From contig JABDHH010000011.1 in NCBI GenBank assembly GCA_013285585.1, positions 461 to 37,173 of the forward strand: 36,713 bases of DNA. The letters run 5' to 3'. Source of the DNA: Chlamydiota bacterium (GTDB lineage: Bacteria; Chlamydiota; Chlamydiia; Chlamydiales; SM23-39). The position numbers were made by a program, and so were the translations under genes. Positions within the stretch are counted from its first letter, which is position 1. Each line of letters begins with the position of its first letter. This document shows positions 16,659 through 24,843 of this stretch, in pieces. Under the pieces are notes generated by a model, which did not search any database, was not told where the DNA came from, and saw only the letters and a list, made by a program, of their open reading frames with translations.

Positions 16659-16814
16659 TCACCATCGATTGTGCCGTTTGAGAGGTTCGACTCTGTCTTC
16701 TTTTTCGGAGCATTTGGCGATTTGTTCGACTCTCGAAGGAACCCCTGATTTGGAGCTTGCGCAGGAAGCGAAGACGAACGACAAACCCAAAATTGCCGAC
16801 AAAATTGTTTTCAT
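16659..16814 (-). CDS. Small predicted lipoprotein (51 aa)
   Basis: A short gene on the minus strand: basic start MKTILSAILGLS, hydrophobic core and lipobox F-A-S-C with the modifiable cysteine at residue 18, followed by a small hydrophilic tail. AAGGGG lies about 5 bases upstream of the ATG. It is divergent from the 16883 gene and convergent with the peptidase, 4 bases from its stop. The family is unknown. The well-formed signal and ribosome-binding site argue for a real gene. Confidence 0.6.
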   Translation of the reverse strand: MKTILSAILGLSFVFASCASSKSGVPSRVEQIAKCSEKEDRVEPLKRHNRW

Positions 16815-16882
16815 AGCTCACCCCTTTTTCTTCGCCTTAACAATGGATTGATTTTTGATTCAATATTTATTTTAATGGTTAC

Positions 16883-18001
16883 ATGGGGAAAAAAGGATTT
16901 TTCGTAGCAGCGACTGGGCAAAATGTCGGCAAGACAACCGTCTGCCTCGGACTCGTTTCAGGACTCAAGAAGCGTCTTGAATCGGTCGGTTATATCAAAC
17001 CAGTGGGACAGGAACACATAGAAACCGAAACGGGGCTCCATGTGGACAAGGACGTGGTGATTTTCAAAAGCCATTTCCATCTTGCCGATCCGCATGAAAC
17101 AATGAGCCCGATCTTATTTCCCCGAGGATTTACGCGCGATTACCTCGACGGAAAAATAGACCGGCGCTTCCTTGTCGATAAAATTTTGACCTCTTACGAA
17201 GAGATTGCAAGGAAGCATAAGATCTCCGTCATCGAAGGGACAGGGCACACCGGAGTGGGATCAATCATCGACTTGAACAACGCCCAGGTAGCGGCGCTGT
17301 TGAAGTGCCCTGTCCTTCTAGTCGCTTCGGGAGGGCTTGGATCCAGCTTCGACGACCTCTCGCTCAATTACACCCAATGTGAAAAACATGGGGTTCGCGT
17401 CGCCGGGGTCATCCTCAACCGGGTACTTGAAGACAAGCGGGAAATGATCCTCCGATATATGGAAAAAGCGCTCAAACGATGGGAAGTCCCCCTTCTGGGC
17501 TGCATTCCCTACGACTCGTTCTTGAGCACACCCTCGATGTCTGATTTCGTACAGTTATTCGATACGGAAATTTTGACCGGCGCTCAGCGCTCTTTGCAAC
17601 ATTACCAGCACATCCGCCTCGCCGCATCATCTGTAGAAACGTACAGGACGATGATCGTCCCGAATCAACTCATCATCACTCCCGCAAGCCGCGAAGACAT
17701 CATTCTGGCGACTTTGACCCAATATTGGGATACCAAGATCTCCCATCCGGAAAAAGACCTAGGATTGGGGATGATCCTAACAGGAAAGCACCCGCCTAAG
17801 GAAACGATCGTAGACCAGATCAAGCGCACCGAAATTCCGATGATCTACATTCCCTTGAGCAGTTTTATCGCGATGAAAATGATCAACACCTACACGACGA
17901 AGATCCGGAAAAACGATACGGCGAAAATCGAAGAGGCGGTCCGGATCGTCGAACAGCACATCGATTTCGACAGGCTGTTACAAGTGATTAGTGGTCCTTA
18001 A
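16883..18001 (+). CDS. BioD-like P-loop / DRTGG-domain protein
   Basis: A 372-residue protein. The N-terminus has a deviant P-loop, A-A-T-G-Q-N-V-G-K-T-T near residue 10, followed by G-Y-I-K-P-V-G and I-E-G-T-G-H-T-G-V-G near residue 118, as in dethiobiotin synthetase-type ATPases. From about residue 215 to 345 is a DRTGG-like domain with G-M-I-L-T-G near residue 295. The same pair of domains forms the N-terminal part of long phosphotransacetylases, but the catalytic Pta domain is absent here. It is possibly regulatory. A hairpin terminator follows the gene. Confidence 0.7.
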   Translation: MGKKGFFVAATGQNVGKTTVCLGLVSGLKKRLESVGYIKPVGQEHIETETGLHVDKDVVIFKSHFHLADPHETMSPILFPRGFTRDYLDGKIDRRFLVDKILTSYEEIARKHKISVIEGTGHTGVGSIIDLNNAQVAALLKCPVLLVASGGLGSSFDDLSLNYTQCEKHGVRVAGVILNRVLEDKREMILRYMEKALKRWEVPLLGCIPYDSFLSTPSMSDFVQLFDTEILTGAQRSLQHYQHIRLAASSVETYRTMIVPNQLIITPASREDIILATLTQYWDTKISHPEKDLGLGMILTGKHPPKETIVDQIKRTEIPMIYIPLSSFIAMKMINTYTTKIRKNDTAKIEEAVRIVEQHIDFDRLLQVISGP

Positions 18002-18011
18002 CTTTTAGTTG

Positions 18012-18030
18012 GATAGGTTCTTGACCTATC
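18012..18030. terminator. Hairpin after the BioD-like gene
   Basis: GATAGGT and ACCTATC are separated by five bases, 10 bases after the stop codon. The arms and adjacent sequence (GGATAGGTTCTT) recur in the palindrome at 19731-19758, so it may be a repeated terminator element. Confidence 0.45.
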
Positions 18031-18059
18031 AGCAAAATGTTTGCTATGATTTTCCTCTG

Positions 18060-18075
18060 CTCGACTTTGTACAAT
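18060..18075 (+). repeat. Solitary end of the family 2 mobile repeat
   Basis: CTCGACTTTGTACAAT is identical to the left end of the 14411-14478 element, with no partner end nearby. It lies 12 bases before the start of the 2OG oxygenase gene and is probably a leftover of an excised or decayed element. Confidence 0.6.
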
Positions 18076-18087
18076 CCTGAGTCATTT

Positions 18088-18735
18088 ATGTCATTTCAAA
18101 TTTTAAATACTGAGACGATCCGACAAGCCGTTCTTGAAAAAAAACCTTATCCCTACATGATCATCGAAAATGTCATCCGACCTGAATCTCTTGCAAAAGT
18201 AGTCGAATCGTTCCCGTCCCTTTCGAAAAGAGGTAGTTTTCCTTTGAACGCAGTCTCCTGTTCAGGGCATTTCGACCTTCTGATGAACGAGCTGCAACGG
18301 CCCGAATTGCGCAAGATGATCGGCGAGCGCTTCGAGATGGACCTTGAGGACAAGCCACCGATGATCACAGTCCGGGGTTATACGACCGAACGGGATGGGC
18401 ATATTCATGTCGATTCGGAAGATAAGCTGATCACATTTCTCTTATACCTGAGTCCCGGCTGGACTTCTCCAGATGGAAAGATCAGGATTTTGTACAACCG
18501 GCGCGATTTAGCGCCGTTTGCGGCGGAACTTTCTCCCGAAGCGGGTCATTGCCTGATCTTCAAGGTGACCCGCGATTGCTGGCACGGCCATACAGTATTT
18601 GAGGGAGAGCGCAAATCGATCCAACTCAATTACGTGGCTTCCACAAAAGCCCGTAAACGCCATCTCAAACGCCACACCTTCAGCGCACTCCTAAAACGGT
18701 TATTTGGAAGAAATGAAGCGCGTTCTCCTTATTAA
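18088..18735 (+). CDS. 2-oxoglutarate/Fe(II)-dependent oxygenase-like protein
   Basis: A 215-residue protein with the jelly-roll iron ligands of prolyl-hydroxylase-type enzymes: H-I-H-V-D (HxD) near residue 107, and the distal histidine in the region W-H-G-H-T-V-F-E-G-E-R-K-S-I near residue 171, with a downstream basic residue suited to bind 2-oxoglutarate. ATG 18088 was chosen; the longer frame from 18037 reads through a mobile-repeat end. Its last 23 bases overlap the heptosyltransferase gene, so the two are translationally linked and it may hydroxylate a lipopolysaccharide sugar or an associated protein (inference). Confidence 0.68.
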   Translation: MSFQILNTETIRQAVLEKKPYPYMIIENVIRPESLAKVVESFPSLSKRGSFPLNAVSCSGHFDLLMNELQRPELRKMIGERFEMDLEDKPPMITVRGYTTERDGHIHVDSEDKLITFLLYLSPGWTSPDGKIRILYNRRDLAPFAAELSPEAGHCLIFKVTRDCWHGHTVFEGERKSIQLNYVASTKARKRHLKRHTFSALLKRLFGRNEARSPY

Positions 18736-19732
18736 ATTCACATCTCTTGGCGATCTCATCCATGCTTTGCCTGCGCTGACCGATGCGGCCCGCGCCCATC
18801 CGGGGTTGAAATTCGATTGGATGATCGACGAGAGTTTCGCCCAAGTCGCTAAATGGCACAGTGCGGTGGACCAGGTCTTCACGACATCCCACCGCACTTG
18901 GCGGCGAGGGTTGATTGCCTCAATCAAACCGATCTCGGATCTCATCAGAAATGTCAGGAAAACCCAATACGACCTTATCATTGATGGACAGGGAAATTTC
19001 AAAACGGCGCTGATGTCGCTCTTTATGCGAGGACCTACAGCCGGGTTCGATCGCCGCTCCGTTAGGGAATGGGTGGCCTCTTTCGCCTACCGAAGAAAAT
19101 ACCCAGTCTCCAAAAAGACCCATGCAATCGACCGCCTTAGGCAATTGTTCGCCTTGAGCTTGGATTATCCTTGCCCTGCGACGCCCCCCGATTTCAGCAT
19201 CGACCGGTCTCAGTTCGCACTTTTGCCTATTCAAACTCCTCAGCATTATATTGTCTTGATTCACAATGCATCCTGGCAAACGAAAATATGGCCGGAAGAA
19301 CATGGAAAGAGGCTGATCGAATGGATCGCCCGTAAAGGGTATACGGTCTATTTGCCTTGGGGCAATGCGGAAGAAAAAGCCCGGGCCCTTCGTCTCGCAG
19401 TCGACCCGCGCGCGATCGTATTGCCAAAGATGTCCCTTTCCGAAATCGGGTCGCTTCTACTCGGAGCTCGAGCGTGCGTCTCGATGGATACCGGCTTGAG
19501 CCATTTGACTGCGGCCCTCAATATCCCTTCGGTCACTCTCTACGGATCTACCGATTCAGGGCTGATCGGAGCCAACGGACAGAACCAAATCCACCTGATC
19601 TCGAAACTGCCGTGCGCACCTTGCAACCAAAAAAAATGCCGTTTCCCGAGTTCGTCGCTCAATCCGCCTTGCCTAGGCGAACTGACTCCGGAGAGGGTTT
19701 TCGCGCAGTTGCTCCAGATTCTTGAGCCTTGA
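18713..19732 (+). CDS. waaC: GT9 heptosyltransferase, WaaC/RfaC type
   Basis: A 339-residue GT9 enzyme. The N-terminus has I-K-F-T-S-L-G-D-L-I-H-A-L-P-A, the classic ADP-heptose transferase start, with D-L-I-I-D-G-Q-G-N near residue 87. The C-terminal domain has V-S-M-D-T-G-L-S-H-L-T-A-A near residue 258 and V-T-L-Y-G-S-T near residue 277. It adds the first heptose to the Kdo-lipid A core in the cytoplasm and, as expected, has no signal peptide. ATG 18713 with GGAAGAA upstream is preferred over TTG 18704. Its 3' end overlaps the convergent GT2 gene by 74 bases. Confidence 0.85.
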   Translation: MKRVLLIKFTSLGDLIHALPALTDAARAHPGLKFDWMIDESFAQVAKWHSAVDQVFTTSHRTWRRGLIASIKPISDLIRNVRKTQYDLIIDGQGNFKTALMSLFMRGPTAGFDRRSVREWVASFAYRRKYPVSKKTHAIDRLRQLFALSLDYPCPATPPDFSIDRSQFALLPIQTPQHYIVLIHNASWQTKIWPEEHGKRLIEWIARKGYTVYLPWGNAEEKARALRLAVDPRAIVLPKMSLSEIGSLLLGARACVSMDTGLSHLTAALNIPSVTLYGSTDSGLIGANGQNQIHLISKLPCAPCNQKKCRFPSSSLNPPCLGELTPERVFAQLLQILEP

Positions 19733-20519
19733 ACCTATCCGAATATTCGGATAGGTTCTTCTTCTGATTGCGGAAGGCGAGCTTTAAGTATTTGTAATAA
19801 GTAGTGTGCGCATTATAGAGGGAGATAATCAAGCCCTCCTTGCCGCCGAGAAAACCTCTTTTGAACAAGTAGTTCTTCATGAAAGCGGCAAACCCTCGCC
19901 ATAGGGCTTTGCCAAGGGAGGAAGGCCGCCCCTCGTTTTCTTCGGCGAAAAGAGTGGTATAAAGCTGCATTTTAGACAGGAAACTTTCGATCGACCGATA
20001 GGGAGTATGGAGGAATTTGCCACGCAAGCGAACCACGTTTAAACCTTCGGCTATCACCGATTCGTGAACAGCCGAATCTGTGAAGCGGGTCGCTTTCCGA
20101 TGGTAGAGGCGGATGACGGGATCGGGGTACCAGCCTGAGCAGCATTTGATCCACTTTCCTCGGAAGTAGTTGCAACGGTTCAGGGAATAAACCTCTTTCG
20201 GATTCAGGGGGAGATCGTGAATTTCTCGGATCAATTCGGGGGAGAGGACCTCATCGCTGTCGATCGAGAGAATCCAATCATGGCTGACCAAATTCGACGC
20301 CAAATTGTGCATCTTCCCGAAACCTTGAAAGGTCTCTTCGACGATCCGGACATTGGGATACTTTCCTCCGATCTCCCTGGTCGCATCGGTCGACCCGGTA
20401 TCCAGCACGAGCACTTCTGAAAACTCGGTCAAAGAATCGAGAGTCGCGGCCAGAGTCTCTGCGGAATTTTTCGCGAGGATCGTCACGGAAATCGGAAGGG
20501 AGATTGCTTTATTATGCAA
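19659..20519 (-). CDS. GT2 LPS-core glycosyltransferase, WaaE/KdtX-like
   Basis: A 286-residue GT2 enzyme with S-V-T-I-L-A-K-N-S-A-E-T-L near residue 10, V-L-D-T-G-S-T-D near residue 38, and I-D-S-D-E-V-L (DxD) near residue 86. Further on, H-E-S-V and the FLSKMQLYTTLFA-like helix match the beta-1,4-glucosyltransferases of the WaaE/KdtX group. It has no signal peptide. The start is TTG 20519, as no ATG is available. It is convergent with waaC, and its codons for NLSEYSDRF are written by a perfect 28-bp palindrome just beyond the waaC stop. Only 10 bases separate its start from the divergent transporter gene. Confidence 0.8.
   Translation of the reverse strand: MHNKAISLPISVTILAKNSAETLAATLDSLTEFSEVLVLDTGSTDATREIGGKYPNVRIVEETFQGFGKMHNLASNLVSHDWILSIDSDEVLSPELIREIHDLPLNPKEVYSLNRCNYFRGKWIKCCSGWYPDPVIRLYHRKATRFTDSAVHESVIAEGLNVVRLRGKFLHTPYRSIESFLSKMQLYTTLFAEENEGRPSSLGKALWRGFAAFMKNYLFKRGFLGGKEGLIISLYNAHTTYYKYLKLAFRNQKKNLSEYSDRFKAQESGATARKPSPESVRLGKAD
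19731..19758. terminator. Perfect 28-bp palindrome at the waaC stop, inside the convergent gene
   Basis: A 14-bp arm (GAACCTATCCGAAT) is followed directly by its complement, then TTCTTCTT. It begins on the waaC stop codon and probably terminates waaC, while being translated as part of the opposite-strand GT2 gene. Confidence 0.6.
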
Positions 20520-20529
20520 AATATTCTAC

Positions 20530-21855
20530 ATGTCAGCTGTGAATCAAAAACACCCAAAAGAACTCTGGATCCTTGCCCTGACAGAACTTTGCGAGCGTTT
20601 CGCATTTTGGGGAGTCGGGAACCTGCTCGTCCTTTTTACAATCGAATACTATCAATTTCCCAATGCCAAAGCCACTCAAATCTATGGCGTTTTCACGGGC
20701 TTCGCCGCATTCCTGCCTCTCCTAGGAGGCTGGGTCGCAGACCGGTGGAACTACCAGTCGCCATTGCTTCTCGGAGCGATCCTTAACGCAATCGGCTGCT
20801 TCATCCTTGCAAGCGGGGTGCATTCCCTATTCTATGCGGCCCTCTTCCTCATCGCATGCGGCTATGGGATTTTCACTCCGAGCATCCTATCTGTGCTGGG
20901 CTATACCTATAGGGATCTTCCAAACTTGAGAGAGGCCGGTTTCTCTATCTATTACGCTTCGATTAATATCGGAGTATTCCTGGCGCTCGCTTCTTTGGGG
21001 ACTATTGCGAAACTCGTCAGTTGGAATATGGCTTTCGGAGTCGCGGGCAGCGTCCAAGTGGCCGGGTTTATCCCTCTCCTGTGGTATCTCTTCCACCATA
21101 AAGAAACCTATCGAGGTCTTAAGACATTCCAAAAAAGTATGCGCAAGGAAAATCGAGCTTTGACCTCCATAGATAAAAACCGGATCACCGTTATTATCGT
21201 CTTCTACATCGTATCGATTTTCTTCTGGATGGCGTATAACCAGGCCTTCTCGTCCATGGAAATCTTCACTCATAACTTTATGAACCGGATGGTGGGAAGC
21301 TGGAATGTTCCTGAAGGCGTTTTCCTCTCCAGCGAGAGTTTCTTCCTGATTATCTTGGCGCCGATCCTTGCGCTCCTCTATGCATGGCTCCAAAAAAGAA
21401 ACAAAGACCCCTCCCCTGCCCTTAAGACAAGCTACAGCCTACTTTTCATCGGAGCTTGCTTTCTCGTCATGATGATTGCCTCACTGCAAATTCCTGCGGG
21501 AGCGACTCAAGCGAATGTCTCTTCAGGCTACCTCGTATCTGCGCTGTTCTTGATGGCAGTCGGGGAAATGCTTTTGGCGCCGATCGGACTTTCTATGGTC
21601 AGCCGCCTTTCGCCGCCGCGCTACATGGCCTTGTCGATCGGCCTCTGGTATGTTTGTGTGGGATTGGCGTTCTTCAACGGAGGGATGCTAGCCGGGCTGA
21701 TGGGAAAAATGGGAACCTTGTTTAATTTCTTCAGCATCTTCTTCTTCATCACGGTCATTCCCGCAATCGGCATGTGGTTCGGAGCCAAGAAACTGACGAA
21801 GATGTCTCACCTGCATGCCCAGAGAAAAGAGGGCATTCCTCATATCGAGAGGTAG
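20530..21855 (+). CDS. POT-family proton-dependent oligopeptide transporter
   Basis: A 441-residue inner-membrane protein with about 12 hydrophobic segments. The N-terminal P-K-E-L-W-I-L-A-L-T-E-L-C-E-R-F-A-F-W-G contains the E-x-x-E-R-F-like signature of POT/PTR2 transporters (residues 9-27). G-G-W-V-A-D-R-W and F-S-I-Y-Y-A-S-I-N-I-G near residue 135 are also typical. It imports di- and tripeptides with protons. ATG 20530 gives the right N-terminus; the frame open to 20353 runs antisense through the GT2 gene. Its last 168 bases overlap the convergent pseudouridine synthase gene. Confidence 0.88.
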   Translation: MSAVNQKHPKELWILALTELCERFAFWGVGNLLVLFTIEYYQFPNAKATQIYGVFTGFAAFLPLLGGWVADRWNYQSPLLLGAILNAIGCFILASGVHSLFYAALFLIACGYGIFTPSILSVLGYTYRDLPNLREAGFSIYYASINIGVFLALASLGTIAKLVSWNMAFGVAGSVQVAGFIPLLWYLFHHKETYRGLKTFQKSMRKENRALTSIDKNRITVIIVFYIVSIFFWMAYNQAFSSMEIFTHNFMNRMVGSWNVPEGVFLSSESFFLIILAPILALLYAWLQKRNKDPSPALKTSYSLLFIGACFLVMMIASLQIPAGATQANVSSGYLVSALFLMAVGEMLLAPIGLSMVSRLSPPRYMALSIGLWYVCVGLAFFNGGMLAGLMGKMGTLFNFFSIFFFITVIPAIGMWFGAKKLTKMSHLHAQRKEGIPHIER

Positions 21856-22644
21856 CGGAGATTCCGCAACGACTGTCCCCCCGAAACAAAGACGAAACGC
21901 GTGCAGAAGCGGCCGCGCCGCAAAAAGAGCGCTCCGGAATCGCGCCGCATATTGCCTGTCGACGAGGATCGGGTGCCCGATTTCAGACAGATGAACGCGG
22001 ATTTGATGCGTCCTTCCCGTATAAGGCCGGCAGAGTAGCAAAGAACCGTTGTTGCCGGAGGATAACATCTTCCAAGACGTTACGGCGTAAAGTCCCTTAG
22101 ATCCTGATCCCCAAATCGTTTGTCCCTCAAAAACTCGCTTTTTCATCAAATGGCTTTCCCTGGCCCCTTCTTTTTCTTTAGGAATGCCGTCCACGATTGC
22201 GAGGTAGTCTTTTTCCACTTCCCGTTTTGCAAAAAGTTCCGTAAATTCAGCTAGAGACTTTGGAGTCTTGGCGAGCGCTAACACTCCGGTCGTATCTTTG
22301 TCCAAGCGATGGACGAGCTTGAGTTGAGTCCCGAAAGTGCGACGGCAGTTCTCTTCGCTGCAAACCCATCCGACCGGCTTATCCACCAAAATCAGATCGG
22401 CATCCTCATAGAGGGTCTTGAATTTCGGGAAGACCGATTGAGAAGCGACCGATTTCCATGCGGGAGAAAGTTCGACGATATCGCCTCGCTCCAGGCGGGC
22501 TGAACCAAACCGCTCGATACGGCCATTCACCCGGCATAAGTTGGCCTCCAGAAGGCGGCGCACCATTTTTCCTGAACAGGCTTCGGGGAGCGCGCATTGG
22601 AGAAAGGGAACTAATTTCTGGGACGAGGGAACAAGAAGTTTCAC
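21688..22644 (-). CDS. RluA-family pseudouridine synthase
   Basis: A 318-residue enzyme that isomerises uridine in rRNA or tRNA. An N-terminal S4-like RNA-binding segment (V-R-R-L-L-E-A-N-L-C-R-V-N-G-R) comes first, then the catalytic H-R-L-D-K-D-T-T-G-V-L-A-L-A near residue 130 and R-T-H-Q-I-R-V-H-L near residue 215. The start is GTG 22644, which overlaps the pepA stop (GTGA) and implies translational coupling. The last roughly 56 codons are antisense to the peptide transporter gene; homologous sequence seems to end near the D-M-R-N-A-L segment, so the tail may reflect loss of the original stop. The exact target uridine is not assigned. Confidence 0.85.
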   Translation of the reverse strand: MKLLVPSSQKLVPFLQCALPEACSGKMVRRLLEANLCRVNGRIERFGSARLERGDIVELSPAWKSVASQSVFPKFKTLYEDADLILVDKPVGWVCSEENCRRTFGTQLKLVHRLDKDTTGVLALAKTPKSLAEFTELFAKREVEKDYLAIVDGIPKEKEGARESHLMKKRVFEGQTIWGSGSKGLYAVTSWKMLSSGNNGSLLLCRPYTGRTHQIRVHLSEIGHPILVDRQYAARFRSALFAARPLLHAFRLCFGGTVVAESPLPLDMRNALFSLGMQVRHLRQFLGSEPHADCGNDRDEEEDAEEIKQGSHFSHQPG

Positions 22645-24092
22645 TTGCCAGCCTGCAGCTGGAGAAAATCGATGAGGAGGCGGAGGCCCCATCCAGTCCC
22701 TTTCGTGGGATTGTAGTGCTTCGGTTTCGAGATGAAACCAGGGCCGGCCATATCGATATGCGCCCAGGGAACGCCGCCGGTAAATTCTTGGATGAAGAGG
22801 GCGCATTTCATGGATCCCGCGTCGCGTCCTCCCACATTTGCAATATCTGCGATGTCCGAACGGAGCGATTCTTTGTAATCGAACAGGGGCATTCTCCAAA
22901 TATTTTCTCCCGTCGAGGCCGAGGCACTCTGCAAATCTTTTGCGATCGCTTCGGAATTCGTGAATAGGCCGCTGATTTCTTCGCCTAGCGCAATGACGAT
23001 TGCTCCGGTCAGAGTACCCAAATCGACAATGGATGTCGGACGCAGATGCTTGACGCCATAGGCGATGGCATCGGCAAGGATCAGCCTTCCTTCAGCATCG
23101 GTGTTCATAATTTCTACTGTTTTTCCACTCACCGATCGATAGACATCGCCGAGTTTGTAGCTTCGGGAGCCGATCGCATTTTCCGCCACCGGAGCGATCG
23201 CGGTTACATTGACCTTTAGGCCAAAGGCCGCGGCCAACTTAACGGCAGCGAGTACAGTTGCCGCGCCTGCCATATCCGATTTCATCGACAACATGTTGTC
23301 GGGCGGCTTGAGGCAAAGCCCTCCGGTATCGAACGTGATCCCTTTGCCGACGAGCAGAATGTGCTCCTTCGATTTGGGAGCGCCTTTATACTCCGCTAAG
23401 ATCATCGCAGGTTCGTAGCGGGCGCCTTGACCCACGGCAACCAGAAGCCCCACGCCCTCTTTTTCCAGCCGTTTTCGATCCAAAATAGTGATCTGGAGGC
23501 CTTTCGTTGCCATTGCCTTGGCTTCCTTGACGAACCGCTCCGGCGTAACGTCATCGGCATTCCCGTTCACTAAGTCGCGGATGAAATGAACGGCAGACGC
23601 CGTTTCTTGCAGCCGGTCGATTTCATTTTGGAACTTTTTATCGAGGTCGAAAACCGTCAGCCTTTCGAACAGAACGGGAGAATCTTTAAGAGAGTCTCCT
23701 TTGAGCTCCGTATAGGCGTAGTCGGTCAGGAAAATCCCTTCGAACACTCCGCGAACCGAATGGCACTCGGGAAAAAGAAGATGGATGTCTTTTGCTTTTT
23801 TCGACTGGGCGGCCTTCGCTGCTGCGCTAAAAGCGCGGCGCAGCCGTTCAGGATCCGATTCGTTTTTCTTTCCAAGGCCGAGTAAAACCAGACGCGTCTC
23901 TTGTCTTTCTTCGGGATACAAAAGCGCCGTTTCTCCATGTTTCCCTTTGAAATCTCCCGAATCTAGGAGAGCGGAAATTCCGGGAGAGCGGACCTCCGTT
24001 TGAGAGGCCGCTTTAGGCCCTTCCCAATACGGGACGATCAAAAGATCGGCCCGTTTCCTTGCATCGAAGTCTTGAGAAATGACCACTTTCAT
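22641..24092 (-). CDS. pepA: Leucyl (cytosol) aminopeptidase, M17
   Basis: A 483-residue M17 aminopeptidase that removes N-terminal residues from peptides, working as a hexamer with two metal ions. The C-terminal catalytic domain has G-K-G-I-T-F-D-T-G-G near residue 252, S-D-M-A-G-A-A near residue 271 and the signature N-T-D-A-E-G-R-L-I-L-A-D-A near residue 330. The start ATG shares its first base with the ssb stop (TAATG), and its stop overlaps the rluA-type gene, so ssb-pepA-rlu form one operon. The ssb-pepA order is also found in Chlamydia. Confidence 0.95.
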   Translation of the reverse strand: MKVVISQDFDARKRADLLIVPYWEGPKAASQTEVRSPGISALLDSGDFKGKHGETALLYPEERQETRLVLLGLGKKNESDPERLRRAFSAAAKAAQSKKAKDIHLLFPECHSVRGVFEGIFLTDYAYTELKGDSLKDSPVLFERLTVFDLDKKFQNEIDRLQETASAVHFIRDLVNGNADDVTPERFVKEAKAMATKGLQITILDRKRLEKEGVGLLVAVGQGARYEPAMILAEYKGAPKSKEHILLVGKGITFDTGGLCLKPPDNMLSMKSDMAGAATVLAAVKLAAAFGLKVNVTAIAPVAENAIGSRSYKLGDVYRSVSGKTVEIMNTDAEGRLILADAIAYGVKHLRPTSIVDLGTLTGAIVIALGEEISGLFTNSEAIAKDLQSASASTGENIWRMPLFDYKESLRSDIADIANVGGRDAGSMKCALFIQEFTGGVPWAHIDMAGPGFISKPKHYNPTKGTGWGLRLLIDFLQLQAGK

Positions 24093-24550
24093 TAAAAAGG
24101 AACCTCGTCATCGAAAGTCTCTCCTTTAGGGGGGGGAGTCGCAGCACCCGACATGTAAGGGCTGCTCGGCGCGGAATGACCCGAAGCGGCCGCCTGCGCA
24201 TGGACTTGCTGGCCTTCGCCTTGGCCCCCGCTCCCCGGCTTGCCGAACGGGCTGAACTGGACATAGGATGCAGTGATTTCCATGGAAGCCTGAGGCTTTC
24301 CGTCTCTATCTGTAAAAATTTCAGGTTTATGGACTTCTCCAGCAACGACGATCGGGCTTCCTTTTTTCAAGTAAGGAAGCATCTTATCGTACTGCTCACC
24401 CCAAATGGTAACGCGCCACCAGATGGTGTCTTCGGTTTGGCCTTTGCGCGTACGGCATGCGACGCGCAACGTAGTCACTTTTTTGCCGCTTGAAGTGAAG
24501 CGTGTCTCCGGGTCGGCTCCCAGGTGTCCTGCGATATGGATGAAATTCAC
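24092..24550 (-). CDS. ssb: Single-stranded DNA-binding protein
   Basis: A 152-residue SSB. The OB-fold occupies residues 1-105 (NFIHIAGHLGADPETRF at the start). A flexible glycine/glutamine-rich linker leads to the acidic tip D-D-E-V-P-F, which recruits replication and repair partners. The start is GTG 24550 with an AGAGGGGG ribosome-binding site. It is the first gene of the ssb-pepA-rlu operon. The 293 bases upstream contain mobile-repeat fragments rather than another gene. Confidence 0.95.
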   Translation of the reverse strand: MNFIHIAGHLGADPETRFTSSGKKVTTLRVACRTRKGQTEDTIWWRVTIWGEQYDKMLPYLKKGSPIVVAGEVHKPEIFTDRDGKPQASMEITASYVQFSPFGKPGSGGQGEGQQVHAQAAASGHSAPSSPYMSGAATPPPKGETFDDEVPF

Positions 24551-24843
24551 GATTTCCCCCTCTGCTGTTTTAGAGACTATTCCCCAAAATTTGAATCGAA
24601 ACTCGGTTCAAAAGAACCCGAACAATCGAGTGAGTTTGGGGGTCGGTCTCCTATGTTTATTGCTGGTCATTATCTCGGTTTGATACAATTTTTGGCGAGC
24701 AGATCCATGCAACTTAAAATTAAATATTTTTTTCATAAACGACAATTTTTGAACTGGATCTCGACTTTGTATAATTTTTGGCGAGCAGTGGCGAGAAATG
24801 GACAAAGTCCAGTATAAGGGACTGTTAAACAATAAAGGAAGCG
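24551..24843. other. Gene-free spacer between lgt and ssb
   Basis: No gene is visible. The right part holds a family 2 repeat (24760-24812) and, at about 24676-24697, a related fragment (ACAATTTTTGGCGAGCAG), with AT-rich DNA between. The left part should include the ssb promoter, which I could not place with confidence. Confidence 0.6.
24760..24812. repeat. Hybrid family 2 mobile repeat (53 bp)
   Basis: The left end CTCGACTTTGTATAATTTTT matches the 14.4-kb element; the right end AAATGGACAAAGTCCAG, with the preceding CAGTGGCGAG, matches the 13.5-kb element exactly. The copy therefore joins two subtypes and appears internally deleted. Confidence 0.65.

Noticed and set aside
16848-16876. TTGATT-17-TTTAAT as promoter of the BioD-like gene
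   Set aside because: The spacing fits, but the -10 lies only 6 bases from the start codon, leaving no leader; too weak in AT-rich DNA.
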